Origin: Fragilaria crotonensis
Taxonomy: Eukaryota > Bacillariophyta > Fragilariophyceae > Fragilariales > Fragilariaceae
Assembly (NCBI GenBank): GCA_022925895.1
Contig: JAKSYS010000814.1
Span: 1-22,488, forward strand
Direction of reading: 5' to 3'
DNA length: 22,488 nucleotides
This document shows, one piece after another, positions 8,464-17,116 of the stretch (the stretch's first letter is position 1; each line of letters begins with the position of its first letter). The translations under genes and the position numbers were made by a program. The notes below the pieces were generated by a model that had not been told where the DNA came from, did not search any database, and saw nothing but the letters and a program-made list of their open reading frames with translations.

Positions 8464-10626
8464 ATGGATCAGAACGTCGCGCCGCTTCCAGTGCAGCCTC
8501 TTCCAACTACAGTCTTCCCCGTCACTCCGCATCCGGCCCCGTCACAGCCTTCCACTGCTCCTCCATTGCCACCAATGTCGCCAACGAGGGAGATAACACC
8601 CGCTCACGCCGCTCCAGTCGTTCCAAACGACACGGTTGCCTCCATTGCTCCCAATCGACAGCCCGTTCATTCACAAACCCGCCTTCCTTCCGCTGCTCCT
8701 CCACCGTCCTCACCGGCACCAACGTCTCAAACGAGGGAGCAGGCACCAACGCCTCAAACGAGGGAGCTTACTGCTCAATCTCCAACGATGCCGATTCCAT
8801 TCGCACCCATCGAAATGTCACATCCATCACCAACAGTCGTTGTTCCAGCTCCCAGTCCTCAACGACCACCACCACAGGAACATCAACCACGTCGCTCGAC
8901 TCGCCAAAGAGTCGCTCCTACTCGTCTCGGTTACGACGGTCACCAAGGTCGCGGATACTTCGCCGATCCGAGCGCATGGGTCTTCCCAGAATGTGGTCTT
9001 CTCCCACCTCCACTCGTCCTCAAAGCAACTCCAACTGATCCCGACACGTTGTCGTACGACGCAGCTATGTCGGATACACCAGTCAATGTGTCCAAGTGGA
9101 TGGAGGCCGCAGCAAAGGAGATTGCGAGCCTCGAGAAGAATGGCACATGGATTGAAGTCGACATATCAACAGCAAAAACTCGAATTCTTCCTGGCACATG
9201 GGTCTTCCGGCGAAAGCGGACGCCAGACGGACAGATCAGCAAGTTTAAGGCCCGCTACTGTGTCCGTGGCGACCTAGAAGAAGGTGAACCCGAGACATTT
9301 GCACCAGTTGTTGCGTGGAGCTCTGTACGGCTATTCTTGGTACTGTCGCTGATGTTGAACTGGGACACAAGTTCTATCGACTTCAGTAGTGCATTTGTCC
9401 AAGCGAAGCTTCAAAACCCAGTCTGGATTCACCTACCACGTGGTTTCCAGTCCGAACGTGTCGGTGGGTCCAAGCGATGTCTACAATTGGTCAAAAGTCT
9501 CTACGGATTATCGGTAGCACCTCGTCTCTGGTTTGAGCATGTTCTAAAGGCATTCACTTCCCAAGGTTTCAAGCAAAGCCAAAATGACCCATGCTTTCTC
9601 TACAAGAGCACAATTATGGTCGTTCTTTATGTCGACGACGTCGGAATTGCCTACGCTAATCCAGCAGACCTTGATATTCTGCTCGCAAACTTAACAAAAC
9701 AAGGATTGGAATTTACCAAGGAAGGCACATTCACCGACTTCCTAGGGATCAAGTTCGTCAAGGACGCTATCAAGAACACTGTTACCCTGACTCAAAAAGG
9801 ACTGATTCAGAAAATCATCGAAGCCACAGGTATGACCGACTGTAATCCAAACTGGACTCCTGCCATCCAACAAACTCTTGGAATTGATCCAGACGGCGAA
9901 CTCATGAACGAAGACTGGAGCTATCCATCCATCGTCGGTATGCTCCTCTACCTGTCTACCAACACACGCCCGGACATATCGTTCGCAGTGAGCCAGGTCG
10001 CACGCTTCAACCACAGTCCAAAGCGCAGCCACGCGTCCGCCATCAAAACTATTGTCCGTTATCTTCATCGCACCTCCGATAAAGGAATGATCGTACGCCC
10101 CACCGGTGATCTGTCCATTGATTGTTACGTCGACGCGGATTTTGCAGGTCTCCACGGTCGTGATCCTGACTATGCACCAACGAGTGCCAAGTCCAGAACA
10201 GGTTACATAATCACACTTGGTGGATGCCCCATTCTCTGGAAGTCGCAACTTCAGACAGAGATCTCATTATCCACTCTCGAATCCGAGTATTCGGCACTCA
10301 GTGCGAGCATGCGCACCCTGTTGCCTCTCCGATCCATGCTCAGTGAAGTCGTCGTCGCACTCAAACTTCCACCACAACTCAAGTCAACTATTCGATGCCG
10401 CGTGTTCGAGGACAACAACGGCGCACTCCTCCTCGCCACGAAACAGCGAATTACCAATCGTACAAAATACTTCCTCGTCAAGTGGCACTTCTTTTGGAGT
10501 CATGTGCAGAATGGAGAAGTCGTTGTCATGAAAATCGACACGACGGAACAGTGGGCCGACTACCTCACTAAAGGCCTCAACCGCGAGGTCTTCGAACGCA
10601 TCCGCAAGCTCGTTCAGGGGTGGTAA
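8464..10626 (+). CDS. Copia reverse transcriptase-RNase H (ORF2)
   Basis: 720 residues as written. The first 150 or so are a Pro/Ser/Thr-rich linker that includes a short duplicated stretch (TPQTRE). Reverse transcriptase follows (about 205-450), with SIDFSSAFVQAKL, SLYGLSVAPRLWF and the catalytic box YVDD at 389-392. RNase H is C-terminal, with acidic residues visible at D557/D559, E606/E608 and D650, and ends in a VKWHFFW segment and WADYLTKGL, standard for copia. The ATG at 8464 is probably not a real start, since the protein is expected to be processed from the polyprotein begun at 4051. It copies the element RNA into DNA in cytoplasmic particles. The stop is followed by about 160 bp before the right LTR. 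Confidence 0.93.
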   Translation: MDQNVAPLPVQPLPTTVFPVTPHPAPSQPSTAPPLPPMSPTREITPAHAAPVVPNDTVASIAPNRQPVHSQTRLPSAAPPPSSPAPTSQTREQAPTPQTRELTAQSPTMPIPFAPIEMSHPSPTVVVPAPSPQRPPPQEHQPRRSTRQRVAPTRLGYDGHQGRGYFADPSAWVFPECGLLPPPLVLKATPTDPDTLSYDAAMSDTPVNVSKWMEAAAKEIASLEKNGTWIEVDISTAKTRILPGTWVFRRKRTPDGQISKFKARYCVRGDLEEGEPETFAPVVAWSSVRLFLVLSLMLNWDTSSIDFSSAFVQAKLQNPVWIHLPRGFQSERVGGSKRCLQLVKSLYGLSVAPRLWFEHVLKAFTSQGFKQSQNDPCFLYKSTIMVVLYVDDVGIAYANPADLDILLANLTKQGLEFTKEGTFTDFLGIKFVKDAIKNTVTLTQKGLIQKIIEATGMTDCNPNWTPAIQQTLGIDPDGELMNEDWSYPSIVGMLLYLSTNTRPDISFAVSQVARFNHSPKRSHASAIKTIVRYLHRTSDKGMIVRPTGDLSIDCYVDADFAGLHGRDPDYAPTSAKSRTGYIITLGGCPILWKSQLQTEISLSTLESEYSALSASMRTLLPLRSMLSEVVVALKLPPQLKSTIRCRVFEDNNGALLLATKQRITNRTKYFLVKWHFFWSHVQNGEVVVMKIDTTEQWADYLTKGLNREVFERIRKLVQGW

Positions 10627-10784
10627 CGTTGTGTTGAACGGCCCTGCCGTTTACTGCATTGTGCTTCATCGCTTCCGTGCCTCACTTGACTAACTAGACT
10701 GAAATCGTCATGAGGATCAACATTGAGTGCGATGAATTTGTGAATTTTCTATATGTACTGTGCATCCCAAGGATTGAGAGGGAG
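10627..10784 (+). other. Retrotransposon 3' untranslated part with polypurine tract
   Basis: No coding sequence. It ends with GAGAGGGAG at 10776-10784, directly before the right LTR, the position and composition of a plus-strand priming polypurine tract. Confidence 0.75.
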
Positions 10785-11147
10785 AGTTATAAGATACAGC
10801 CTACGACGTACTGAGCTACTGTCGAATGGGTGTATTGGTGCTGGTGAACCGTTCCACGATACCGCACCGTCTCATACTTTACTGTACCTCTATTTATCCC
10901 GAGCAACGGCTCATGAAAAATCTCCGACTTTTGTGTATATCTAAACAATGATATCCGTGGCGATTGCCATTGTTTAGTTTGAGCGACAAGAGAGACTTTC
11001 ATCGACCCCTGTCTGGAAATCATTCCTTGTGATTGCACTACCCTAGAATCATAAGTTTAGGATTTCAATTATTTGTTAACCTAGACCGAAGCGAACCCGG
11101 ATACTCACAGAGCTGACTCCTCGCCTCCGGCTAAGAGTCTCCTTACT
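10785..11147 (+). repeat. Right LTR
   Basis: Identical by eye to 3410-3772, including the inverted repeat. It lies upstream of the methyltransferase gene in the same direction, about 300 bp from its start codon, so LTR-driven read-through is possible. Confidence 0.93.
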
Positions 11148-11152
11148 GTAGA
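11148..11152. repeat. Target-site duplication, right copy (GTAGA)
   Basis: Matches 3405-3409. It sits immediately after the right LTR. Confidence 0.85.
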
Positions 11153-11448
11153 CCTCATCCAGTACTATCCGTATGGTAGTATCCATGTCTGTGCAATCAC
11201 CATACTACAGTACTGTACCCGAGTATAAAAATCCGTAGTCCGGGGTCCACAAATCAAACCACCCATGGCTCTTTGCATCTGTACAGAACAGTCGTCCTCC
11301 TTCAGCCCGAGAAGGAAATCAAACATGTGAGTGCGATGGGAGTGAAGCTGCTACAGAGCACAAAGACAATAAACTGGGGAATCCGGCGTTGACTAAAAGT
11401 ATCCAGTGCAGTCGTTTACAGAATCGCGCATAGTAACACAATGGAGAG
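11153..11448 (+). promoter_or_regulatory. 5' region of the methyltransferase gene
   Basis: No gene seen. It holds CATACTACAGTAC at 11201-11213 running into ACTGTACCC, then a TATA-like TATAAAA at 11224-11230, about 220 bp before the start codon. An in-frame TAA at 11434-11436 rules out a longer N-terminus in frame. The combination resembles a core promoter, but this is inference. Confidence 0.35.
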
Positions 11449-13737
11449 ATGAGGGAAAGCAAGAATGGCTGTCGCTTGCGATGTAGCGTTAGCGGTGGCC
11501 TCGAGGCTTTGGCAGAACGAGAAGCTCGTCAACAACTCCGAGATGCCGATGTTGTGTGGTTGAATCGTGGAAGCTCCGGTTCGCAGCTAGAGATACGCTG
11601 TCAGCCATCCAACATTCCAGATGTGATCCGATTCCGCTTTGTCGAGTATGTATATGTAGAAGTGGGCAGTGTACAAGTTCGTCTCGATGAGAAAAAGGAT
11701 ATCGATCGGATCCAGATGATTAAAGACAGTGCCATGTCTATTCTGCAACCGGACAGCGTCAATGAATGTATAAATTTGTGGCGAACAGCGCAAGCAGTGT
11801 TGAGTGATCGGCGTGACCTGGGGCTTGAAGCGCTCCCTGGTACCTTGTTGCCAACACTTCAAATCAAGGATGACGGTGATGATGTTTCCGAGAGCCGCAA
11901 GCAAGGAGGGGGTGCATTCGTTGTCAACACCATATACACAAAGTCAAAAGTGGCCGAGGCTGTTGTTGGCGTCTTCCGTGAACTAGTCAAGGTCCACTCG
12001 CCAGGGTTCTCCGACGACAAAGTATTGTGGTTGGATGCGGGCGCTGGCTCCGAGCGCTTCTGAACCACCTTCCGGCGACAAGCCGAATCGGTATTGACAT
12101 ACGACCATCTTCGAATCCTGAAGTCTATGTGATGGATTTCCTCAGTGTCACGCATGAGTGGATTCTCGAAAAGGCGTTATTGACCAATCACACCGACGAG
12201 GTTGCAACACACGGTTTTCCCCTGTGCATTTTGTCCAACCCACCATTTGCTGAAAATTCGAGAGGCGATTACAGTGCAGTAGTCAAGTTCATCAATCATG
12301 CACTCAATCTTGACGCCGACTATATTGGTTTGATTGTACCAGACAAGTTCGCTCGTCAACGAGTATGGCAATCACTCGGTATGAACCCGCGTGCTCATTT
12401 GCTTGCGCGTTGTCTGCTTCCCGAGGATTCGTTTTATGACCCTTCAAGTTTATCATGTCGACGCATCAACACGTACTTTCTGTTTTTCAACCTCAAGGGG
12501 TCGCCCACTGTGCCTCTCACCGGCACGTTTCAAGATGACGCCGATGAATCTCTACTTGTGCCTAGAATAACTGTCCAAGGCAAGCGGAGCAAGGGTGATT
12601 TTCCATGGATTAACACCGCAGAACTTCGGGATGCTGTGGCGTGCAGTCTCCGGAGTACTGGCTTCGAAATGAACGCATCGGGGAAATCGAGCCTCGTTTT
12701 ATCTGCTGAACTGAAAGCGCTAAACAGCAATGGTACCTCTAGTGGAAATATATGCGCTTCTAAATCCCAAGCAACCGCTGTCACTCGCCAATTGCACCTC
12801 GCGTCGCATTCCAGAACACAGCCTTGGATGGCTTTCCAGCTCCAAAGCCACCCACGGCATTCGCCATGCTTGACCTTTAGGACAAGTACGCAATCATTGC
12901 GTACCCTAGTCAATGCAGATTCAACTGCATGGACGAGCGAGGAGTTGGGGCACGAGGAATGCGGCATCATTCTCAACGCCATGTGCGGAGAAGGTACGAT
13001 AGAGCTCGAATCTCAAGATTTGCAACCTCGCTTCTTTATGATTGCTGGGGATAAGAGCGAAGACGCTGTCAGGAGGACAGCAGAACGCCTTGCGTCCCTT
13101 CACGGTCGTCAAGATGCGCTGCAGGAACGAAGGTGGCGTCCACCAGTCGATCTTGTCGTGTGGGATGCACAGCGACTCCCTCTAAGAAGCGGAATTGTGG
13201 ATGTTTTCCTTGCAGACTTGCCGTTTGTCGGAGGAAAAGCCAAGAAGCACCAGGAGCCAAGTATCTCGGGAAATGCACTAGACAACACTCTGGACTACAA
13301 ACGCGTCATGGCACAAGCAGCTCGAGTTCTTAAATGCAGGGCCGGGCAGCACTATAAGTGCCGACACCAACGCACTTTCCCACGCAACCGTACAATTCAA
13401 CGCCTTTTGGTCTGTGCTATGGTGCAACAATATGAACCTGGGTGGTCTGGCTGGGAAGCTCTATCTCACAGAAAAACGTAAGCAGTGTTCCAAGGATTTC
13501 TGTGTTTGGGTTAACACGGTTGGAATTGTCGACTTCAGTGATGAGTTCAAACGTATTGCTGTCGATGCCTGCTCAGGGTTCAAGCTAAATGAAATGCTTG
13601 AGATCGAGCTGGATGACAGGAATCGTGTGTCTTCGAAAGATGACCTTGTGCTGGATGTCCAACTGATATCAAGCTTCTTTAACAATGAACGACGCTTGAT
13701 GAGCCATTGTTACCGTGTTTGGTTTGATCATGTGTAA
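11449..13737 (+). CDS. RNA methyltransferase-like protein with two methyltransferase modules
   Basis: 763 codons with stop. The N-terminus (CSVSGGLEALAEREARQQL, then a VIRFRFVEYVYVEV strand) resembles the start of THUMPD-type tRNA/snRNA guanine-N2 methyltransferases. A Rossmann methyltransferase follows, with motif I LDAGAGS (about 12016-12051) and the amino-methyltransferase motif SNPPF (about 12232-12246). The C-terminal third is a second module of the UPF0020/THUMPD type, with NAMCGEGTIELES, VVWDAQRLPLRSG, FLADLPF and NLGGLAGKLYL. SAM-dependent N-methylation of RNA is the likely role; substrate unknown. Reading shifts at about 12052-12053 (one base missing, inside motif I) and in the AAA run 13332-13334 (one base extra), and the two cancel. 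Two fused enzymes is more likely than two genes, because no start or stop separates them. Confidence 0.8.
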
Positions 13738-14089
13738 TTAATGTTCAGTCGAAGCACCTTGAAAAGGTAATCAGAAACAGTCTCGAGAAACACCCACCGG
13801 CTGATATAGAGTTAAGATAGTGCGGACTGTCCCAACCTTTACCTGGTTGCGGGTGTCAACCATTGATCGTGGAAAGTGCAGTGGATGCCGCACCGTGTCT
13901 GAATTTATTTTATACAACGCTGCCTGTAGCCTGAGATAAGTTCCTGGATACGTAATACTCCAGTACGCCACGAGTGTCTCCGGCTCCATTGATTGATTCA
14001 TGTGCAAATCAATCTCAAAAATATCCTCAAGGCTTGGAGTACGATAACCTGTTTAACTTTCGAAGGGTTATCAATTCGATAGTAACTTT
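13738..14089. other. Convergent intergenic gap
   Basis: Lies between the stops of the methyltransferase and the PDZ gene. I see no gene or RNA. Short frames here have no recognisable features. It presumably holds both polyadenylation regions. Confidence 0.5.
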
Positions 14090-14792
14090 TCAGTCTTTTC
14101 GTTCCAAGACTAGCACAACTGGTCTTTGTTCTGGGTCCATTCGATTGCTTCCAATCGCCTGCATAACCTCCTCAAAGGGTCTTCCATCAATGTTGTACAT
14201 GAAGCGGCAAGTCTCCGGCATGCCGATGCCACCTGCAAGAATTTGCCATGTTGGGGCCTTCATGATGGCCTGACACGCCGTACAGGCACGGACGATATCA
14301 CCTACTTGAACGCCGGCCAAGGCTCCATTGCTACCTTCTCCAACTTCATCAACAACTGTTAGACCACTGAAATCTTCGGACTCGCCCAGGATAATGCCGA
14401 GTGGCAAGGAAGCGTCGCAAGTCAATATTTGCGATGTACCTTGTGGCCACCGCGGCGGAAAGTCCACTCGTTCGACCACCGTTGTTCCGTCGCTCTTCCG
14501 AATCGGTACTTCAGCAGAATACCGATTACGAACTACTCTGCTTCTCTTGAAGATCTTTTCTCGTTCTTGTCGTTCGGCCTTGGCCGCTTGTTGCTTTTCT
14601 CGTTCAAACGAAGCAACCTGTTGTCGGAGCTGTTCGGCTTGTTCCCGGAGTTCTCGAGCGACGTCTTCGGGGCTGGATTCTAATGATACTCTTGCTCGGG
14701 AAAGTGGTAGACTTATATGGCGCTGTAACAAATGAGTGACATATCGTCAAGAAAAGTAGGAGCAGAACTGTCGATGTGACTAAGGCGGTCAT
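14090..14792 (-). CDS. Plastid-targeted coiled-coil / PDZ-domain protein
   Basis: The start ATG is 14792-14790. Residues 1-20 form a hydrophobic signal peptide (STVLLLLFLTICHS) followed by FVTAPYK, with Phe at the expected cleavage position, the hallmark of diatom plastid import. Next comes an acidic/basic helical region rich in Glu, Gln and Arg (SPEDVARELREQ onward), likely a coiled coil. A PDZ-like domain follows: LGIILGE as the carboxylate-binding loop, then GLTVVDEV and GVQVGDIVRA. The frame changes at about 14693-14700 (one extra base, perhaps in the GGG run), so the signal peptide and the body are read in different frames. Corrected length is about 233 residues. The partner or peptide ligand is unknown. 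A role as plastid scaffold or quality-control adaptor is inference; no protease domain is present. Confidence 0.75.
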
Positions 14793-14970
14793 GGTCGAAG
14801 GTCGGGTTTCAAGTTCCTCATCAAAGTGATCAGAAAGATCTTGTTCAAACGGACTGTATCACAAGTTGCATCGGCACAGTATCTTGAAAGATATGCTCCG
14901 AGTACTACTGGTATTGTACCACCCAAATAATGTACTCCAATACCATGGACTCTGTACTCTGTACTCTGTA
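14793..14970. promoter_or_regulatory. 5' region of the PDZ gene with GTAC-rich repeats
   Basis: No gene seen. It contains several TACT/GTAC motifs (for example GAGTACTACTGG and GGTATTGTACC near 14899-14920) and three tandem CTCTGTA units at 14950-14970 that abut the MITE. The final TA is the left target duplication of that element. Confidence 0.5.
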
Positions 14971-14998
14971 CTCCCTCCGTCCGAATATAGTAGTCCCA
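14971..14998 (+). repeat. MITE left terminal inverted repeat
   Basis: 28 bp, perfectly matched by the reverse complement of 15705-15732; similarity breaks down after that (AACT on the left against CTT). Confidence 0.9.
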
Positions 14999-15704
14999 AC
15001 TAATATTTTAAAGGGGTTCCCATCCGGTGTCTTTCAGTCATTTGGACGTAGGCTCCTGGTATGTTTCTACGATTTGGCGAGGCATGCGCTCCCTCAACCG
15101 ACACTACTTAGAGAAATTTCCGCATTGTGACATAAAATTCCGCCTAATCGACATTCCTTAGGTAATGTAGAATGAAACACATGGAAACGGAACGGTATTC
15201 AAAGCAAATGACACGTATAGTTACATATAGTTTTGAATGAGCCTTGTATGAGGAAAAGTGTCCTTGCAATTCGAGACACGATTTTTAATTAGACATTTTC
15301 CGTTATTGCTTCCTATATGGCGCGATATTGATTTGTAAGCACATAAAAGCCATGAACAACGACCGTTAATGACTTCAAGCAAAACTACCGTCAGGACTGC
15401 AACCTTTCAGGTGTGACAGCGTTCTGGAAACGATTTATTTTGTTTAGCCCCCAGTACGTTTTGTGTTCCTCATGCGTAGTTGAAAAGTCGTAACGGAAGC
15501 TTCGGGACGGGGAGGTCATCTGCGCGAGTTACAGCCTTAAGAAAATTTATTTAGAAAATTGCGACCTGAAAACTCAATTTTGAACATTCAGATCGAAACG
15601 CATGCATTTGATGTTATACATGGATCGATAGTGTTCATTTCGAGCAATCCAAATGACATGACGTTTCAGTGAAATGCCAGAATTTTCTCGACTGAAAGTT
15701 TAAG

Positions 15705-15732
15705 TGGGACTACTATATTCGGACGGAGGGAG
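15705..15732 (-). repeat. MITE right terminal inverted repeat
   Basis: Reverse complement of the left terminal repeat, ending GGACGGAGGGAG before the TA duplication. Confidence 0.9.
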
Positions 15733-15734
15733 TA

Positions 15735-16041
15735 CCTGCAATACCACTATTACTAGTATTTTGGTATAGGAGTTTGCAGTACAGTACCTGTACTTTGCTC
15801 CAAGAATGCGACATGCGACCGCGCCATTATTGCAGGGGCATTGTACTTTACCGATGTATATTACTACTACGGCGGAGCACAGTACGATACCTTCGTTCCG
15901 AGGTCACGTATCCGAATTCGAAGTCTCAATATAGAGAGAATGCAAAAATCCATGGCGATGTTGGAGCCACTTTCCAAATTCCGCATAAACCCGACTTAAT
16001 GCGAAGGCCATACACTCGAAAGTTTGTCTCCGTTCTCCATT
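15735..16041 (+). promoter_or_regulatory. 5' region of the 2-oxoglutarate oxygenase gene
   Basis: No gene is supported. An open frame from 15774 merges into the oxygenase but has no recognisable features before 16040 and lies in the wrong frame for the IPLIDL start. The first part is rich in TAC/GTAC words (GCAGTACAGTACCTGTAC, 15777-15794), as in other gaps of this window. Confidence 0.45.
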
Positions 16042-17116
16042 ATGCTGAGCAATTCCCAGGCCCCTTCGATCCCGTTGATCGATCTCAAGCCATTCCTGAA
16101 GGCAACGACGAGGACATCATCGTGCGCCAAGTTTCCGCGGCCTGTCGTGATTGGATTCTTTGCAATCAGGAATCATGGAATAGACTCGCGCGTCATTGGG
16201 AAATATGGCACGCCAGTGCCGCTTTCTTTGACTTGCCTCTATCCGAAAAGGAATTAGTTATGAGTACAGACCCTTCAGAATATCCGTTCGGATACGAGCG
16301 ATCTGAAAACTTGGAATTGGCTAAAACGGGGACAAAGTCATTCGACGATCTCAAGGAGACCTTTTCGCTCGGTCCCAGCAACCCGGCATCTGGTATGCCT
16401 GCGCGACGCATTCCTCATAGTCCCGTTGACTTTGAGTCAGCCATTAAAAACTATTACGAAGCCATGGAACATTGGCTCTCAGTTTGGCTCAGGTCATGGC
16501 TCTGGGACTTGAACTGTCTCGGAATCATTTTGTAGACAAGATGGATCGTCACCAGAGCGCCCTTCGATTGCTCAACTATCCAAACGTCACTGAACCCACA
16601 CCTCCCGGACAACTTCGCGCTGGTGCACATACTGACTACGGCGCATTTACGATTTTGAAAAGCGGAGGCCCCGGCCTTCAAGTGAAGCGCGATCAAACGT
16701 CGGATTCCTGGGTTGACGTTCCTACATTTGACTCTGAAGACGTCTTTATCATTAATCTGGGAGATATGATGCAGAGATGGACGAATGGTACGACGGAGCA
16801 TCGCAGTGTATGTATATTTGCCAATTAATGGCCCTATGCTAATCCCAATTCGCAACCAGATCAGTGGGTTTCTACTCTGCATCGCGTCATAGTTCCACCC
16901 TTTGATGGGCAAGATCATCGGCGGCAATCTATTGCATTCTTTGTCAATATTAATGGTGATGCAGACGTTGAGACTCTGTCAACATGTATCGACGATGACC
17001 ACCCTCTCAAATATGAACCTGTAACTGCTGGTCAATATGTTCTAAGCAAGTATCTGAAATCCATGGGCGAGGAAATGATGCATGAAGAGTCTGCTACCAA
17101 GAGCAGTGAACCCTGA
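16042..17116 (+). CDS. 2-oxoglutarate/Fe(II)-dependent dioxygenase, isopenicillin-N-synthase-like
   Basis: About 335 residues in two exons (16042-16787, 16860-17116). The N-terminal domain shows IPLIDLKPFL, GFFAIRNHGID and AAFFDLPLSEKEL, then GMPARRIPHSP and YYEAMEH. The jelly-roll core has HTDYGAFTIL (His at 16628, Asp at 16634), the distal His in STLHRV (16880) and RQS (Arg at 16922) for 2-oxoglutarate. The iron triad and co-substrate Arg are therefore complete. The enzyme oxidises an unknown small molecule; the family includes gibberellin, flavonoid and many uncharacterised oxidases. Frame breaks occur at about 16098, 16144-16152 and 16198-16204, and at 16471-16473 (a T lost from a TTT). 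Corrections sum to whole codons. The break density could instead mean a decaying gene, but the splice sites and active site are intact. Confidence 0.85.
16788..16859 (+). other. Intron of the dioxygenase gene
   Basis: A 72-nt GT-AG intron: donor AATG|GTACGA, branch-like GCTAAT at about 16839-16844, acceptor CGCAACCAG|ATCAG. Splicing makes RWTNDQWVSTLHRV, the conserved family sequence. Confidence 0.88.

Larger units (their letters stand above)
3410..11147 (+). mobile_element. Complete Ty1/copia LTR retrotransposon (7738 bp)
   Basis: Two 363-bp direct LTRs, identical as far as I can read by eye, bound a leader, a Gag-protease-integrase reading frame, a reverse transcriptase-RNase H reading frame, and a purine tract. 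The domain order PR-IN-RT-RH identifies Ty1/copia (Pseudoviridae). A 5-bp duplication GTAGA flanks it. Identical LTRs point to a recent insertion. The three frame breaks in the integrase-RT junction are the only visible damage. It lies in the intergenic space between the divergently transcribed oxidase and methyltransferase genes, in the orientation of the latter. Diatom genomes carry many copia (CoDi) elements; I cannot assign the subgroup. Confidence 0.95.
14971..15732. mobile_element. Stowaway-like MITE / non-autonomous Tc1-mariner element (762 bp)
   Basis: The left end starts CTCCCTCCGTCCG and the right end is its exact reverse complement over 28 bp (14971-14998 and 15705-15732). Both ends are flanked by TA (14969-14970 and 15733-15734), the target duplication of the Tc1/mariner superfamily. 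The interior is A/T-rich and has no transposase frame; the one short open frame at the left edge has no recognisable features. The terminal motif closely resembles Stowaway MITEs of grasses (CTCCCTCCGT). It should be mobilised, if at all, by a transposase encoded elsewhere. Confidence 0.88.

Noticed and set aside
15774-16040. N-terminal extension of the dioxygenase from 15774
   Set aside because: It reads an intergenic GTAC-rich stretch without targeting signal or domain, and its frame does not match the IPLIDL start of the enzyme.
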